From NCBI RefSeq assembly GCF_030403435.1, contig NZ_JAUEPH010000003.1, positions 604,574-668,573 of the forward strand: DNA of 64,000 nucleotides. Reading direction: 5' to 3'. The position numbers and the translations under genes are program-made. This document shows, piece after piece, positions 16,802 through 25,939 of this stretch. This DNA is from Algoriphagus sediminis (lineage in GTDB: Bacteria; Bacteroidota; Bacteroidia; Cytophagales; Cyclobacteriaceae). How positions within the stretch are numbered: the first letter of the stretch is position 1; each line of letters starts with the position of its first letter. A model generated the notes under the pieces. That model was not told where the DNA came from. It saw only the letters and a program-made list of their open reading frames with translations, and made no database searches.

Positions 16802-17689
16802 ATGAGAAAAGCATTCACAGTATTGGCACTTTCAGGTCTTCTCGTTTCCTGTGGCAATGCGCAGACAAAATCAACAAGCGAGCTCAATTCTAAAGAATCA
16901 AACGAAATGAACAACAAAGAAATCGTAGGTACCTTTTTAGGTGCTGTTGCGAAACAAGACGCTGAATCAATGCGCAAATTTGCTAATGCGGATTACATTC
17001 AGCACAATCCATTTGTACCAACTGGTTTAGAACCTTTTATTGGTTTATTACCCGTTTTAAAAGAACACGGAACCTATGCCGAAAACGTGCGAATGTTTCA
17101 AGACGGCAACTATGTGTTTATGCACAACATCTGGAAAAACGCCAAACCTTTTGGGGCAGATGAAATGGTGGCTTTTGACATTATCCGTGTGGATGAAAAC
17201 GGGAAAGTAGCCGAGCATTGGGATGCAATGACCGATTTAGTGAAAGAAACTGCAAGCGGAAGAACACAAACTGATGGACCAAATACTGTTGAAGACTTAG
17301 ACAAAACCGAAGCGAACAAAGCCTTGGCAGTTTCCCTTATTGAGGACGTTTTAATGGGTAAAAATCCAAGTAAGATTGGCGACTATATCAGGTCCGAATC
17401 GTACCATCAGCACAACCCACAAATTAAAGATGGTCTAACTGGCATAGTGGAAGCAGTGGAGTATCTCACTTCTCAAAACAATATGTTTAAGTACACAAAA
17501 ATCCATAAAGTATTGGGTGAAGGCAACTTCGTGCTAGCAGTAAGCGAAGGTGAATGGAATGGTGGTAAGAAACACGTGTTTTACGACTTGTTCAGAATGA
17601 AAGGTGGTAAAATCATAGAACATTGGGATGTAATCCAAGATATACCTACAGAAGGGTTGGCTCACAATAACGGAATGTTTGGGTTTTAG
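16802..17689 (+). CDS. Tandem SnoaL/NTF2-like lipoprotein
   Basis: 295 residues from the ATG at 16802; an upstream in-frame TTG is discounted because this start gives the lipoprotein signal MRKAFTVLALSGLLVSC. Two repeats of a SnoaL-like domain follow. Each has the pattern YIQHNPF / YHQHNPQ, then VRMFQDGNYVFMHNI / HKVLGEGNFVLAVSEG and DIIRVDENGKVAEHWDAM / DLFRMKGGKIIEHWDVI. The EHWD ending of each copy is typical. Members of this fold bind small hydrophobic or polyketide-like compounds; no reaction can be assigned. It is probably derepressed by the divergent HxlR regulator. Confidence 0.85.
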   Translation: MRKAFTVLALSGLLVSCGNAQTKSTSELNSKESNEMNNKEIVGTFLGAVAKQDAESMRKFANADYIQHNPFVPTGLEPFIGLLPVLKEHGTYAENVRMFQDGNYVFMHNIWKNAKPFGADEMVAFDIIRVDENGKVAEHWDAMTDLVKETASGRTQTDGPNTVEDLDKTEANKALAVSLIEDVLMGKNPSKIGDYIRSESYHQHNPQIKDGLTGIVEAVEYLTSQNNMFKYTKIHKVLGEGNFVLAVSEGEWNGGKKHVFYDLFRMKGGKIIEHWDVIQDIPTEGLAHNNGMFGF

Positions 17690-17711
17690 TCAGCGTTTTA
17701 AATTACATTAT

Positions 17712-17751
17712 AAAAATCCAGAATTGTATTTGTTTACAGTTCTGGATTTTT
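17712..17751 (+). terminator. Terminator after the SnoaL-like gene
   Basis: A perfect 12-bp stem, AAAAATCCAGAA / TTCTGGATTTTT, closes a 16-base loop and runs into a T-rich tail. It begins 23 bases after the stop codon. It ends the plus-strand unit just before the first cassette palindrome. Confidence 0.85.
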
Positions 17752-17759
17752 GTTTTTCC

Positions 17760-17814
17760 TAACGGTCTCGGATATGGTGCGTGTCCCGCAGGGCATGCAC
17801 TATACCCGTTGTTA
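17760..17814. repeat. Cassette-type palindrome 1 (attC-like site)
   Basis: Left arm TAACGG pairs with CCGTT near the right end. The central stem is TATGGTGC-GTG-(T)-CCC, loop GCA, then GGG-CAT-GCACTATA, all paired with one G-T wobble and one bulged T at 17784. The right end is CCGTTGTTA. The site lies 11 bases from the stop of the serine hydrolase gene and is the leftmost intact member of the series. The design matches the site at 28427-28484 although the outer stem bases differ. Confidence 0.85.
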
Positions 17815-17824
17815 CAAACCGTTT

Positions 17825-19177
17825 TTATTTTCTATAATGTTCTTTGATAATCTGTCTAGAAAATCCTGGGAAGTAAAGTAGATTTTCATAAACGGACGAG
17901 AACCATACGATAACAGTATTGGTCTTTGGTGAAACATATATTCCTTGTCCATATCGGCCTGCCTTGTACATATCGCCATCATCAAAAACACAATCCCACT
18001 GATAGCTTGCATGTGATGGAATTTCATTGAAGTATTTAGCATTGTTTGAACCTTGCTCACCTTTCAGATAGGCATCTGAATATTTTTTATCGTACGCTTT
18101 TTTGAAATATGAGTCACTTACAATTTGCTTGTCTGACACTTTATTCCAACTAGGAGTAAATAACATTCCAAATCGCCCCATATCTCTAAGCCTTGAAGAA
18201 AAAATAGCACCATTCAAAACTTCACCCTGTGGAGTTATAGCATAATGCCCTTCGCTTTCCATTCCAACTTTTGTCCAGATTTTGTCGCTTAAAACATCTT
18301 CAAATTTCTTATTGGTTACTCGTTCAACTATGATGCCTAGGATTTGTGTATTCATAGTTGAATAATCAAATTGAATACCTGGTTCAATGTAAAGCTTTAC
18401 ATCTTTCATTATATCAAAAAGTGATTTTTCAGAAGGTTCAGAACGGGTTGCAATCGCATATGCAAACCCAACTGCCAACGGATGTCCAGGGGTTTTAAAA
18501 TTTTTATTGGTTTCTACGTAATCCATGCCCGACACATGGTGCAAAAGGTGTTCAACTTTTACCTTCTGCCAATCTTCACTTGAAAACTCAGGGATATAAT
18601 GTGTTACGTTTTTATTTAAGTCAATTAAACCTTCTTCTTCTAGAATATGCACCAATAAACCAGTTAATGATTTAGAAGCTGAGAACCATACATGTTTATC
18701 AAGACGCCTCATACCCATGTATTTCTCGAATACAATTTTCCCTCCATGAATAATCAATACCCCTTGCATTCTTGCTTGTTCGTCGTTTAATAATTCTCTA
18801 AAGGTTTTATCACCAGCATTGGTATATGTCATTGTTTCAAGAATATCCAAATTGATTTCTTCCTCTAGGAGAGCAACTTGTCCATCACGATAAATAGTTC
18901 CTGTATTTGCTACTTCGGTAAGATTAAGAAATCCATACGCTCCTGCATTATCAGCCGTAATAAAACTGCTACTTCGGTATTTATTTCTGTATTCTTGAGC
19001 TTGTTTAGCTGATAACCCGTCCTTATATATCGAAACAGCTTTTAACTCAGAATTGCTTTTATCAACCTTTTCAACTTGTTTTTGTGTTTTTACAGCTGTT
19101 TGCTCTTTGGGTGTATTTTGGGTACAACCAAAGCCTATAATTAAGAATACAATTATTAAAGGCAGTTTATTTTTCAT
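17825..19177 (-). CDS. Serine hydrolase (class C beta-lactamase/DD-peptidase-like) lipoprotein
   Basis: 450 residues with lipoprotein signal MKNKLPLIIVFLIIGFGC. The beta-lactamase-related fold shows the SxxK motif (Ser167 to Lys170 in WFSASKSLTGLL) and the second motif FDYSTMNTQILG. SSRLRDMGRFGMLF and YGQGIYVSP are the usual downstream segments. Such proteins are esterases, peptidases or amidases far more often than resistance enzymes. It fills one cassette, with a palindrome at each end, and is read leftward like the rest of the array. Confidence 0.88.
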   Translation of the reverse strand: MKNKLPLIIVFLIIGFGCTQNTPKEQTAVKTQKQVEKVDKSNSELKAVSIYKDGLSAKQAQEYRNKYRSSSFITADNAGAYGFLNLTEVANTGTIYRDGQVALLEEEINLDILETMTYTNAGDKTFRELLNDEQARMQGVLIIHGGKIVFEKYMGMRRLDKHVWFSASKSLTGLLVHILEEEGLIDLNKNVTHYIPEFSSEDWQKVKVEHLLHHVSGMDYVETNKNFKTPGHPLAVGFAYAIATRSEPSEKSLFDIMKDVKLYIEPGIQFDYSTMNTQILGIIVERVTNKKFEDVLSDKIWTKVGMESEGHYAITPQGEVLNGAIFSSRLRDMGRFGMLFTPSWNKVSDKQIVSDSYFKKAYDKKYSDAYLKGEQGSNNAKYFNEIPSHASYQWDCVFDDGDMYKAGRYGQGIYVSPKTNTVIVWFSSVYENLLYFPGFSRQIIKEHYRK

Positions 19178-19212
19178 TATGTACAGATTTAATATTGATG
19201 GCTTGAATGGTT

Positions 19213-19341
19213 TGTAACGGTTGGGCTATGAGTAGTTGCAATGTTTAGCGCTTAACTTTGCAAGTACACACCAAACTGAAAATCCGAGAGGATTTTCAGA
19301 AGTAGGTGGGACTAAGCAATTACTTATAGGCATTGTTGGCA
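19213..19341. repeat. Cassette-type palindrome 2 (attC-like site)
   Basis: Left end TGTAACGGTTGGGC is followed by the 13-bp arm TATGAGTAGTTGC. That arm pairs with GCAATTACTTATA (19316-19328) with two G-T wobbles. The right end is GGCATTGTTGGCA. Inside is a perfect hairpin CTGAAAATCC / GGATTTTCAG. It lies between the serine hydrolase start and the barrel gene stop at 19392. The truncated relic at 12553 is derived from the same type. Confidence 0.85.
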
Positions 19342-19391
19342 ATATTTTTTTATCTGGTTATGTGATTCTTTTGAAATATTATTTTCTTATC

Positions 19392-20105
19392 CTAAAGAAA
19401 AAACGTTGCTCCAATTCTAATTGTATTTATATCATTTGTAAAATTAGGATACCACCCTGTGTTGACTTTAAATTTATTTGGGGTAATTATGTAGTTAAAG
19501 TTAACTTCAGCTTGCCAAATAGTGTCAAAATCAAACATTGTAACAATAGGATTTAAAAACACAAATGCTTGTTTACTAAAACTTAAGCTCATGTTGGTTT
19601 GAAACCCTAAACCACTTTCTTTAGGCTCTGTTAAATACACATAATTAACTCCAGGAAACAAGGATATGTTTTTATTCAAAACAAGCCCGACCACTCCACC
19701 TACCGCAATAGACCAGGTGTCAGAGCCAAGACCCTTTTCAGCTGAACCTGTTGGAATTGTAATATCAGTAAATGGCGCAATGGCTATAATAGTGCTTGAT
19801 ATATTTCTTTTTACTACGTTAAAGTAACGCAATCTAACATCTGAAAGCCCAAATTCATTTGTTGCATCATTATACAATAGCGGTACTTCTCCTAATAAAA
19901 GATTATTAGGATTGAAAGCATATTGAAAATTAACTCTTGTACCATAAGTTGCAAAACCGTCATAAGCGTTATATTCACCTAATGTGTTAATTTGTGTGTA
20001 AAGATTAGTAGGCTTGGAAGGGTCTATTTCTTCTTTTGTATTTTGTGCTTTTATACTATGAAAACAGAAAGCTATCAAGATCAAACTTAAAAATTTATAT
20101 TTCAT
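19392..20105 (-). CDS. Outer-membrane barrel protein, transporter-like
   Basis: 237 residues with signal peptide MKYKFLSLILIAFCFHSIKA. Alternating strands such as TRVNFQYAFNPNNLLLGEVP, LRYFNVVKRN and the final INTIRIGATFFL with terminal aromatic and Leu are typical of a small barrel. IAPFTDITIPTGSAEKGLGSD resembles the loop of phenol-degradation-type MetA/transporter-like outer-membrane proteins; this is a weak match from memory. It is the first gene 5' of palindrome 2 and is divergent from the DUF481 gene across an AT-rich 175-base promoter region. Confidence 0.7.
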   Translation of the reverse strand: MKYKFLSLILIAFCFHSIKAQNTKEEIDPSKPTNLYTQINTLGEYNAYDGFATYGTRVNFQYAFNPNNLLLGEVPLLYNDATNEFGLSDVRLRYFNVVKRNISSTIIAIAPFTDITIPTGSAEKGLGSDTWSIAVGGVVGLVLNKNISLFPGVNYVYLTEPKESGLGFQTNMSLSFSKQAFVFLNPIVTMFDFDTIWQAEVNFNYIITPNKFKVNTGWYPNFTNDINTIRIGATFFL

Positions 20106-20280
20106 ATTATTTATTTTTGAGAGAATTCTTTAGTAAAAGACTAATAACAAGACAACAATTATTATAATGCTTTTTTCGCCTTTGTTATGTACAACATTTA
20201 CATTTTATTATTATTTAAATAAACAAAAATTTTATATTTACTAATTAATAGAATGTTTTCATAAATTTTTTTTAAATATA

Positions 20281-21345
20281 ATGAATAAACTTTTCACACT
20301 TTTCTTATTAATATTTGTTATTCACTATACAAGTTTCTCACAAAATGATTCTCTCGTGCTAAATAACGGAGATTTTATTGTAGGAGACTTAAAAAGTATG
20401 TTCAAGGGTGTTTTGACTATTGAACCATCATATTCAGACTCAGATTTTAAAATTAAATGGAAAGACGTTAAAGAATTAAAGGCAACTCAGCGTTACTTCA
20501 TAGCGCTTTCTGATGGGCTAAGAACTAATGGAACATTAAAAAGTTCAGGTATTGGAAAACTAATAATTCACAAAGGGGAAGGGGATTACCTAACTGTTAA
20601 TCAAAGTGATGTTGTTTACATAAAAAGTATAGATAGTGGTTTTTTAAGCCGTCTTTCTGCTAATATAGATTTTGGTTTCACATTAACTAAAGCTAATAAC
20701 CAACAACAACTAAACGGTAATTTAAGGATGGGATATTTGGCGGATAAGTGGACGACTAGACTATTTTATAACACGTTATTGACCAAACAAGATGATGCGT
20801 CAGATATACGGAGAAATGATGCTGGAATTGAATTTCTCTATATTTTGCCTGAAGATTGGGTTCTTGGCGCAAGCGTAAATCTACTATCAAATACAGAACA
20901 ATCCTTAGACTTACGCTTAACAAGTAAAATGGGAATTGGTAATTATTTAAAATATTCTAATACGATGTATTGGAATGTTTTGGCTGGTTTTGCGTATAAT
21001 ACTGAAAGCTTCTTACCTATTTTAAATCCAGAGCAAGGAATTACTACAACAACACCGAATAGAAAATCATTTGAGGGATTTTTGAAAACAGAATTAAACA
21101 TATATGATCTCGGTGATTTAGAGCTTTTCACCAATATAATTCTATACCCTACAATTTTTTCAGATACCAATGTTAAGTCTGGTCGCACTAGAGTAGACTT
21201 TAGATTCGATGTAAAGTATGATGATCTCTTTATTGAGGATTTTTACATCAGAGCAGGTTATAATCTCAATTATGATAATAGACCAGCTGAAGCAGGAAAA
21301 GCATTAGATTATATCTTTACTACAGGATTTGGCTGGGAATGGTAA
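20281..21345 (+). CDS. DUF481 outer-membrane protein
   Basis: 354 residues with signal MNKLFTLFLLIFVIHYTSFS. An N-terminal exported domain (~25-120) has NNGDFIVGDLKSMFKGVLTI and YLTVNQSDVVYIKS, as in proteins joining a small beta domain to a DUF481 barrel. The rest is amphipathic strands ending YIFTTGFGWEW. It is the only clear plus-strand gene in the array. The 175 bases before it are very AT-rich and should hold two divergent promoters. Function is unknown; DUF481 proteins are often salt- or stress-induced porins. Confidence 0.75.
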   Translation: MNKLFTLFLLIFVIHYTSFSQNDSLVLNNGDFIVGDLKSMFKGVLTIEPSYSDSDFKIKWKDVKELKATQRYFIALSDGLRTNGTLKSSGIGKLIIHKGEGDYLTVNQSDVVYIKSIDSGFLSRLSANIDFGFTLTKANNQQQLNGNLRMGYLADKWTTRLFYNTLLTKQDDASDIRRNDAGIEFLYILPEDWVLGASVNLLSNTEQSLDLRLTSKMGIGNYLKYSNTMYWNVLAGFAYNTESFLPILNPEQGITTTTPNRKSFEGFLKTELNIYDLGDLELFTNIILYPTIFSDTNVKSGRTRVDFRFDVKYDDLFIEDFYIRAGYNLNYDNRPAEAGKALDYIFTTGFGWEW

Positions 21346-21386
21346 ATTCTACTACAATCAAAAAAACACCAAACTTGGTATTAGGG

Positions 21387-22147
21387 TTACCTTTTATAAA
21401 CTTGTTTACCCTCTTTATAAGTTTCTAAAACTATAATGTTTTTTATTTCTTCTTCAGGCACTTTTAAAGGGTTTTTATCAAGAATAACTAAGTCGGCAAG
21501 CTTACCTTTTTCAAGAGTTCCTTTGGTGTCTTCTTCAAAATGCTGATAGGCTGACCAATCTGTAATGCCTTTGAGCGCTTCGTAGGGAGTTGTCTTCTCA
21601 TCCGCACCAATCACTTGACCTGAACGGGACTTTCGCTCAACTGAAATCCCGACCATCCTCATTAAATTTGGCAGGGCTACAGGTGCATCTGTATGGATGG
21701 TTATCCTCAAACCTTTATCCAAGGCTGTTCTGGTAGGACTGATAGAGTTTCCAAGGCTATCTCCAATAATCTGTTTGTGCCAGTCTCCCCAGTAATAGGT
21801 ATGTAGCGGAAATAATGAAGCAATGACATTCAATTCCATAAAAGAATCAAGTTGATCTTCCCGAACATATTGACCGTGGATAAGAACACTTCTTCGGTCA
21901 TCATTTCCAAATTCTTCTATGGCAGGCTTCATTGTACGTATCATCTGGTCCATTGCCGCATCACCATTGCCATGGGTCAAAACTTAACAGTTGTTTTTAA
22001 ACGCTTTTTTATACAATGACGTCACAACACTATCACTAGGAATTGCTGGATAACCGCTGTAATCTGGGTCTGCCCCATCTGGTGGAATTAAATACGGCTG
22101 AGTTTGCCAAACTGTTCTTCCCTATGGAGATTCATCAAGTGTTAAAA
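21387..22147 (-). pseudogene. Amidohydrolase pseudogene, C-terminal half
   Basis: The open part (21387-21980) encodes 197 residues nearly matching the C-terminal third of the intact amidohydrolase at 10831-12522 (NGDAAMDQMIRTMKPA, TDAPVALPNLMRMVG and others). Reading upstream in the same frame, a TAA replaces the Gln of NNWQ and a TAG replaces the Gln of SPQGR; both are single-base changes of CAG or CAA-like codons. Homology stops near 22147, so the 5' two thirds of the gene is gone. A GenBank-style reading of the 197-residue piece as a gene would be misleading. Confidence 0.88.
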
Positions 22148-22202
22148 AGATGCAAAGCACAGCAAGTAATTAATTACGTTTTATTCACATAATAATTCCT
22201 AT

Positions 22203-22337
22203 TTAATCATTTTTATAAACGCTTTTGCCTTCTTCTATGCATTCTGTAATCTTTGTTGAATGTATTTGCATTGGATTTATTTTTAATGAGTTTTCATCAA
22301 AAATAAACAAGTGGGCCAAAGCTTACTTTTTCAAACG
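22203..22337 (-). pseudogene. Second, older amidohydrolase C-terminal relic
   Basis: Read on the minus strand, this stretch gives ALAHLFIFDENSLKINP followed by a segment ending EEGKSVYKND and stop. It aligns with the C-terminus of the neighbours (ADLVILDKNPLKVPEEE ... KEGKQVYKR) and is preceded by an in-frame stop or frameshift. It is more diverged than the adjacent pseudogene, so it represents a separate loss event. There is no coding function. Confidence 0.7.
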
Positions 22338-22348
22338 TTTACTTTCAT

Positions 22349-22765
22349 TTATTCTCGTAATTTGGCCCATATTTCAACTTTTGCCCTTTTAGTAAATATG
22401 ATATTCCCAGCTGAGTCATAATCAATTTCTAATTCTTTTAATTTAGTATCATTTCCAGGTAGCTTAAACGCAAAAGATGACATCCCATTGGTAAAAACAC
22501 CGGTGCCTTTTGGATAGAATTCTTTTTCTGTGCCGTCGGACATTTTGACGCGTAGCTTTTTAAGCTTAACGGTTCCCCGAATACACTTTAACTTTATTGT
22601 AGAAATGTTTTGTTTTTTGCCAAGCATATTGACTTTATCTGTTTCAGCCATGTAAGACACAGTTTTTTCCGATAGTTTTATCCAACCCTTTTCTTCAGAC
22701 TGCGCGAAGGAACGAAGCCCAAACGCAACAATCAATACCAGAGCTAATAGAATACTTTTTTTCAT
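22349..22765 (-). CDS. Small secreted DUF2541-like protein
   Basis: 138 residues with signal peptide MKKSILLALVLIVAFGLRSFAQ. The mature part begins KGWIKLSEKTVSYMAETDKV and has repeated beta-strand patterns (STIKLKCIRGTVKLKKLRV, FYPKGTGVF). This resembles the exported DUF2541 family, recognised from memory and tentative. There are no catalytic residues. It is the last gene before palindrome 3. The 196 bases on its 5' side before that palindrome hold half-site-like words (AACCGACAACAGCGGTT) but no gene. Confidence 0.72.
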   Translation of the reverse strand: MKKSILLALVLIVAFGLRSFAQSEEKGWIKLSEKTVSYMAETDKVNMLGKKQNISTIKLKCIRGTVKLKKLRVKMSDGTEKEFYPKGTGVFTNGMSSFAFKLPGNDTKLKELEIDYDSAGNIIFTKRAKVEIWAKLRE

Positions 22766-22960
22766 TTTATTGATATTTTAATTTTGTTAACCGACAACAG
22801 CGGTTCAATTCTTTGAGTGTTTTCAATCCAACTTATTTAAATTAATCATAACCTTTTTGGTCAAAAAGAACTGTACAACCATACCAGATTTGATCTTGGT
22901 GATAGGATTTATTCTTAATTTCGGTTAAGCCATTTAGCTTCAGGCGGTTGGTTTAAATTG

Positions 22961-23029
22961 CCCACAACGGTTTGTGCAAATGCAGTAACCGACGTTTGGA
23001 GGATGTTGGCATTTTGCACATTGTTGGCA
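22961..23029. repeat. Cassette-type palindrome 3 (attC-like site)
   Basis: Left end CACAACGGTT is followed by the arm TGTGCAAA-TGC. It pairs with GCA-(T)-TTTGCACA, an 11-bp stem with one bulged T at 23012. The right end is TTGTTGGCA. It lies 15 bases beyond the stop of the META-domain gene. The stem sequence is unlike the other sites but the end motifs are shared. Confidence 0.85.
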
Positions 23030-23044
23030 TCAGTTATCTTCTTT

Positions 23045-24067
23045 TTAATCTCCTTTTAGAAAAGCCAATACTTCTTCATTTTCTTCATTCATCAAAATCA
23101 AATTCAGTCCTTCTAATTTATAAAAGGCTACTTGATTAATTGCTTTGATAAAAGCCTCAGCAGTATCCATTTTATGGCACATTTTCTTGGTGGAGGCAAG
23201 ATTTCCAAAAACAATTTGGTTTTCGGTCACTTTCTTTATCCCTCCTGAGTATTGATTGCATCCATCATATCCGAACACCTTCAGGTCGGTTAGGTTAATT
23301 TCCATTCTCGGTATCGGTGACATACGGTTAATGGGGTTTCCATTTATTCTTGTAGTTACCCAAATATCATGAAGTCTTTGATTTGGATTATTTGGCTTTT
23401 CTTTTATGAATTCAAGAATTTTCTTTTCCGTTTTATCAAAAAATATAACCGTCTCGCCTTGTATTTGATAAGTCGATATGGAGTTAAGTGTTTTTTGAAA
23501 CTCAGGTTCAACATTTTTGTTGATGCACGCTTTTTTTGTACCTGCCACTGTTCCTAAAGATATTTCGGAAGCAGTCAGAGTCTCTATTTGACCTGTAAAA
23601 TTATTGCAACCTCCATTTGCTGCCAATACTTTTTTAGAGAGTTCAATGGTGATAGTTGGTATAGCTACCATTCTGTTAAGTGGTGCATTGTTCAGTTTTA
23701 CTAAAGTCCAATCACCGTTCAGTTCTGAGCGAATATCTTTTTGCTTATCCAATACTTTTATAAGTTCGTATTTAATAGAAGAGCCGTCAGCAGGTACTTC
23801 GTTTTTATCTAATCGGGTTTTCTTGACCTCAATCTTTTGAAGATAACCTTCTTCAAATTCAAAGCCTTTTATAGAAGCATAGAAGTTTTCCCAATTAGGG
23901 TTGTTTATATCTTCTCCCCTATAAATGTTTAAACATTGCATTTTCCCTGCTCCCGCAGAACATTCGGTTTTTATACCGCTTACCCAGAAAACTTTATTCA
24001 TTTTGTTTGAGCATGATTGAATTAGTACCAGTAAAAATAAAATTAAAAGTAATTTTGTCAGATTCAT
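23045..24067 (-). CDS. Lipoprotein with DUF4377 and two META domains
   Basis: 340 residues with lipoprotein signal MNLTKLLLILFLLVLIQSC. Residues ~25-110 (VFWVSGIKTECSAGAGKMQCLNIYRGED, key Cys pair) fit DUF4377. Two META-type repeats follow, each with NGDWTLVKLNNAPL / HDIWVTTRINGNPI, then a glycine-cysteine motif GGCNNFTG / DGCNQYSG and LGTVAGTKKAC / FGNLASTKKMC. The META fold occurs in the heat-shock protein HslJ and in secreted motility-related proteins; no reaction is known. It forms a single-gene cassette between palindromes 3 and 4. Confidence 0.87.
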   Translation of the reverse strand: MNLTKLLLILFLLVLIQSCSNKMNKVFWVSGIKTECSAGAGKMQCLNIYRGEDINNPNWENFYASIKGFEFEEGYLQKIEVKKTRLDKNEVPADGSSIKYELIKVLDKQKDIRSELNGDWTLVKLNNAPLNRMVAIPTITIELSKKVLAANGGCNNFTGQIETLTASEISLGTVAGTKKACINKNVEPEFQKTLNSISTYQIQGETVIFFDKTEKKILEFIKEKPNNPNQRLHDIWVTTRINGNPINRMSPIPRMEINLTDLKVFGYDGCNQYSGGIKKVTENQIVFGNLASTKKMCHKMDTAEAFIKAINQVAFYKLEGLNLILMNEENEEVLAFLKGD

Positions 24068-24095
24068 TATTATTGATTTTACTTTTTTTAATTGA

Positions 24096-24148
24096 TGCCA
24101 ACGGTTTTGTATAAGAACCGTTTAAATGGTTTTTATACATTGTTGGCA
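24096..24148. repeat. Cassette-type palindrome 4 (attC-like site)
   Basis: The shortest and cleanest site. Outer arms TGCCAAC / GTTGGCA are a perfect 7 bp. Inner arms GTATAAGAACC / GGTTTTTATAC pair over 11 bp with one G-T wobble around an 8-base loop. It lies between the META gene start and the second amidohydrolase stop (24157). Confidence 0.88.
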
Positions 24149-24156
24149 ATAGTTTT

Positions 24157-25917
24157 TTATTCTGTCTGTTTGAATTCTTTGCTAATCGAATAATCACCTT
24201 TATAAACGATCCCGAAAATGCCAATATCTTTAATCTTTAGAGGATCAATTTTAAATGGATTTTCATTTAGAATTGTAAAATTGGCAATCTTATTCACTTT
24301 TAAAGAACCAATTTCATTTTCTAAGTTTAAGGTTCGTGCAGCATCAATAGTAATAGCCTTCATAGCATCAAAAACAGAAATTCTTTGATCTTGTGAGAAT
24401 TTACTTCCCTGAGAGGTTTGTCGGTTCACCGCGGTCCAAACAAGGGTTAATGGTTCCACTGGAGCCATTGAAAAGTCTGAATGAAATGAAAGTGGAATAT
24501 TTTGATCTGTTAGAAGTTTAAGTGCTACAAGATTTTCAGCACGGTCAGAACCAAGCCCAAACTCTGAATATTTATCGGCTAGTGCCCAAAGATAATATGG
24601 ATTTACAGAAGCTTCTATGCCCAGATCAGCCATTTCACGAGTCATTGATTCATCAAAATATCCCATATGATGAAGAGTTAGACGATGTTCTTTCCTTGGA
24701 CTGGTTTTCTGTGCCTTTTTTACTAGATCAATAACCATTTGTTGCCCTAGATCTCCGTTTGAATGGACATGAATTTTATAATCATTATTCCAATACATCA
24801 TGAGTTGCTCTTCGAATAAATCCAGTGGGGTCATCCATTCTCCATGATGCCCATCCGTGTATCCATCTTTCATTTGCATGAGTTGAGAATAAATGGCACC
24901 GTCTGAAAATAGTTTTACCTGTTTGGGTAAAAACTTAACATTTAACCTGTTATAAGATCGTACAGTGTCCAAGGTTCTCATAAATGCCATGGCTTCTTCA
25001 TTGCCACCTTTCATTCCATATAACTGGGTGCCACTTGGAATCAAATACACATCATAGGGAGGATTATTTTCCATTTCCTTCATGAGCAACTTTAGTTCTC
25101 CATCAAAATCAGAGCTCGGAAAGCCTGGTTCTGCAATAGTTGTGATACCATTCTGATGTAACAATTCACTCATAGTGCTGAGACCTTTGAGATAGCTGTT
25201 TGGCTCAAGCAAGATGGGAGCCATCTTAGGGACTAGTGCAAGCCACCCTCCTTCAAAAAAATGACCTTTACTCCATTCTACCTGAGGGTTATCTTTAAAA
25301 TCACTTTCCTTGATGCCTAATTTGGCAATCGCAGCATCATTTAAATAAATTTCGTGGAAAGAACGGTGTATGATTCCAACAGGTTGATTTCCAGCAATTG
25401 TATTAAGAAGGCCTTTCGATAGTTCTCCATGCCAAAGTTGATGATACCCCCAGATGAAATACATTTGATCTGGGAAGGCATTTGATTTTATAGATTCGCT
25501 AATTCTACTGCGATATGCTTGTTCGCCTTGGACACCTTTTTTGGTTCCGGAAGGTAATTTCCAATCGTAAGGAGCAATGATTTCGTTTTGAAGCATGATG
25601 GCAGCCAGAGAAGGGTGCAAATGAGGTTCAATAAAACCTGGCATGAGCGTCTTGCCTTCCAAATCAAATTTTGTTGCATTTTTATACCGGTTTTCAGCTG
25701 TTTTTAGATCTCCTTCAAAAATAATTTTTCCATTAGCTTCTACTATGGCTTCCAAATACTGTGGACTTTCTCCTTCCATCGTGATGATGTCTCCATTAAA
25801 ATAGATTTTGGTCGATTCATCTGAAGCATTTGAGTCCTTACTTTTTTTCGAAGAGTCGTTGCACGAAGAAAAAATTATGGCACTAAGGATTAAAAATAAA
25901 AAGGTTAATTGTTTCAT
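24157..25917 (-). CDS. YtcJ-type amidohydrolase lipoprotein, second family member
   Basis: 586 residues with lipoprotein signal MKQLTFLFLILSAIIFSSC. It shares the layout of the 10831 protein: IYFNGDIITMEGESPQYLEAIV, GKTLMPGFIEPHLHPS (metal HxH), KIHVHSNGDLGQQM, LTLHHMGYFD and SFHSDFSMAPVEP (catalytic Asp). It is clearly diverged from the other copies, with an unrelated middle section. The substrate is unknown. It is the single gene of the cassette between palindromes 4 and 5. Confidence 0.88.
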   Translation of the reverse strand: MKQLTFLFLILSAIIFSSCNDSSKKSKDSNASDESTKIYFNGDIITMEGESPQYLEAIVEANGKIIFEGDLKTAENRYKNATKFDLEGKTLMPGFIEPHLHPSLAAIMLQNEIIAPYDWKLPSGTKKGVQGEQAYRSRISESIKSNAFPDQMYFIWGYHQLWHGELSKGLLNTIAGNQPVGIIHRSFHEIYLNDAAIAKLGIKESDFKDNPQVEWSKGHFFEGGWLALVPKMAPILLEPNSYLKGLSTMSELLHQNGITTIAEPGFPSSDFDGELKLLMKEMENNPPYDVYLIPSGTQLYGMKGGNEEAMAFMRTLDTVRSYNRLNVKFLPKQVKLFSDGAIYSQLMQMKDGYTDGHHGEWMTPLDLFEEQLMMYWNNDYKIHVHSNGDLGQQMVIDLVKKAQKTSPRKEHRLTLHHMGYFDESMTREMADLGIEASVNPYYLWALADKYSEFGLGSDRAENLVALKLLTDQNIPLSFHSDFSMAPVEPLTLVWTAVNRQTSQGSKFSQDQRISVFDAMKAITIDAARTLNLENEIGSLKVNKIANFTILNENPFKIDPLKIKDIGIFGIVYKGDYSISKEFKQTE

Positions 25918-25939
25918 GCTTTTATAATGTTATAATTAT

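Noticed and set aside
21387..21980. A functional 197-residue amidohydrolase
   Set aside because: The reading frame has upstream in-frame stops and lacks the metal-binding N-terminal two thirds found in the intact paralogue.
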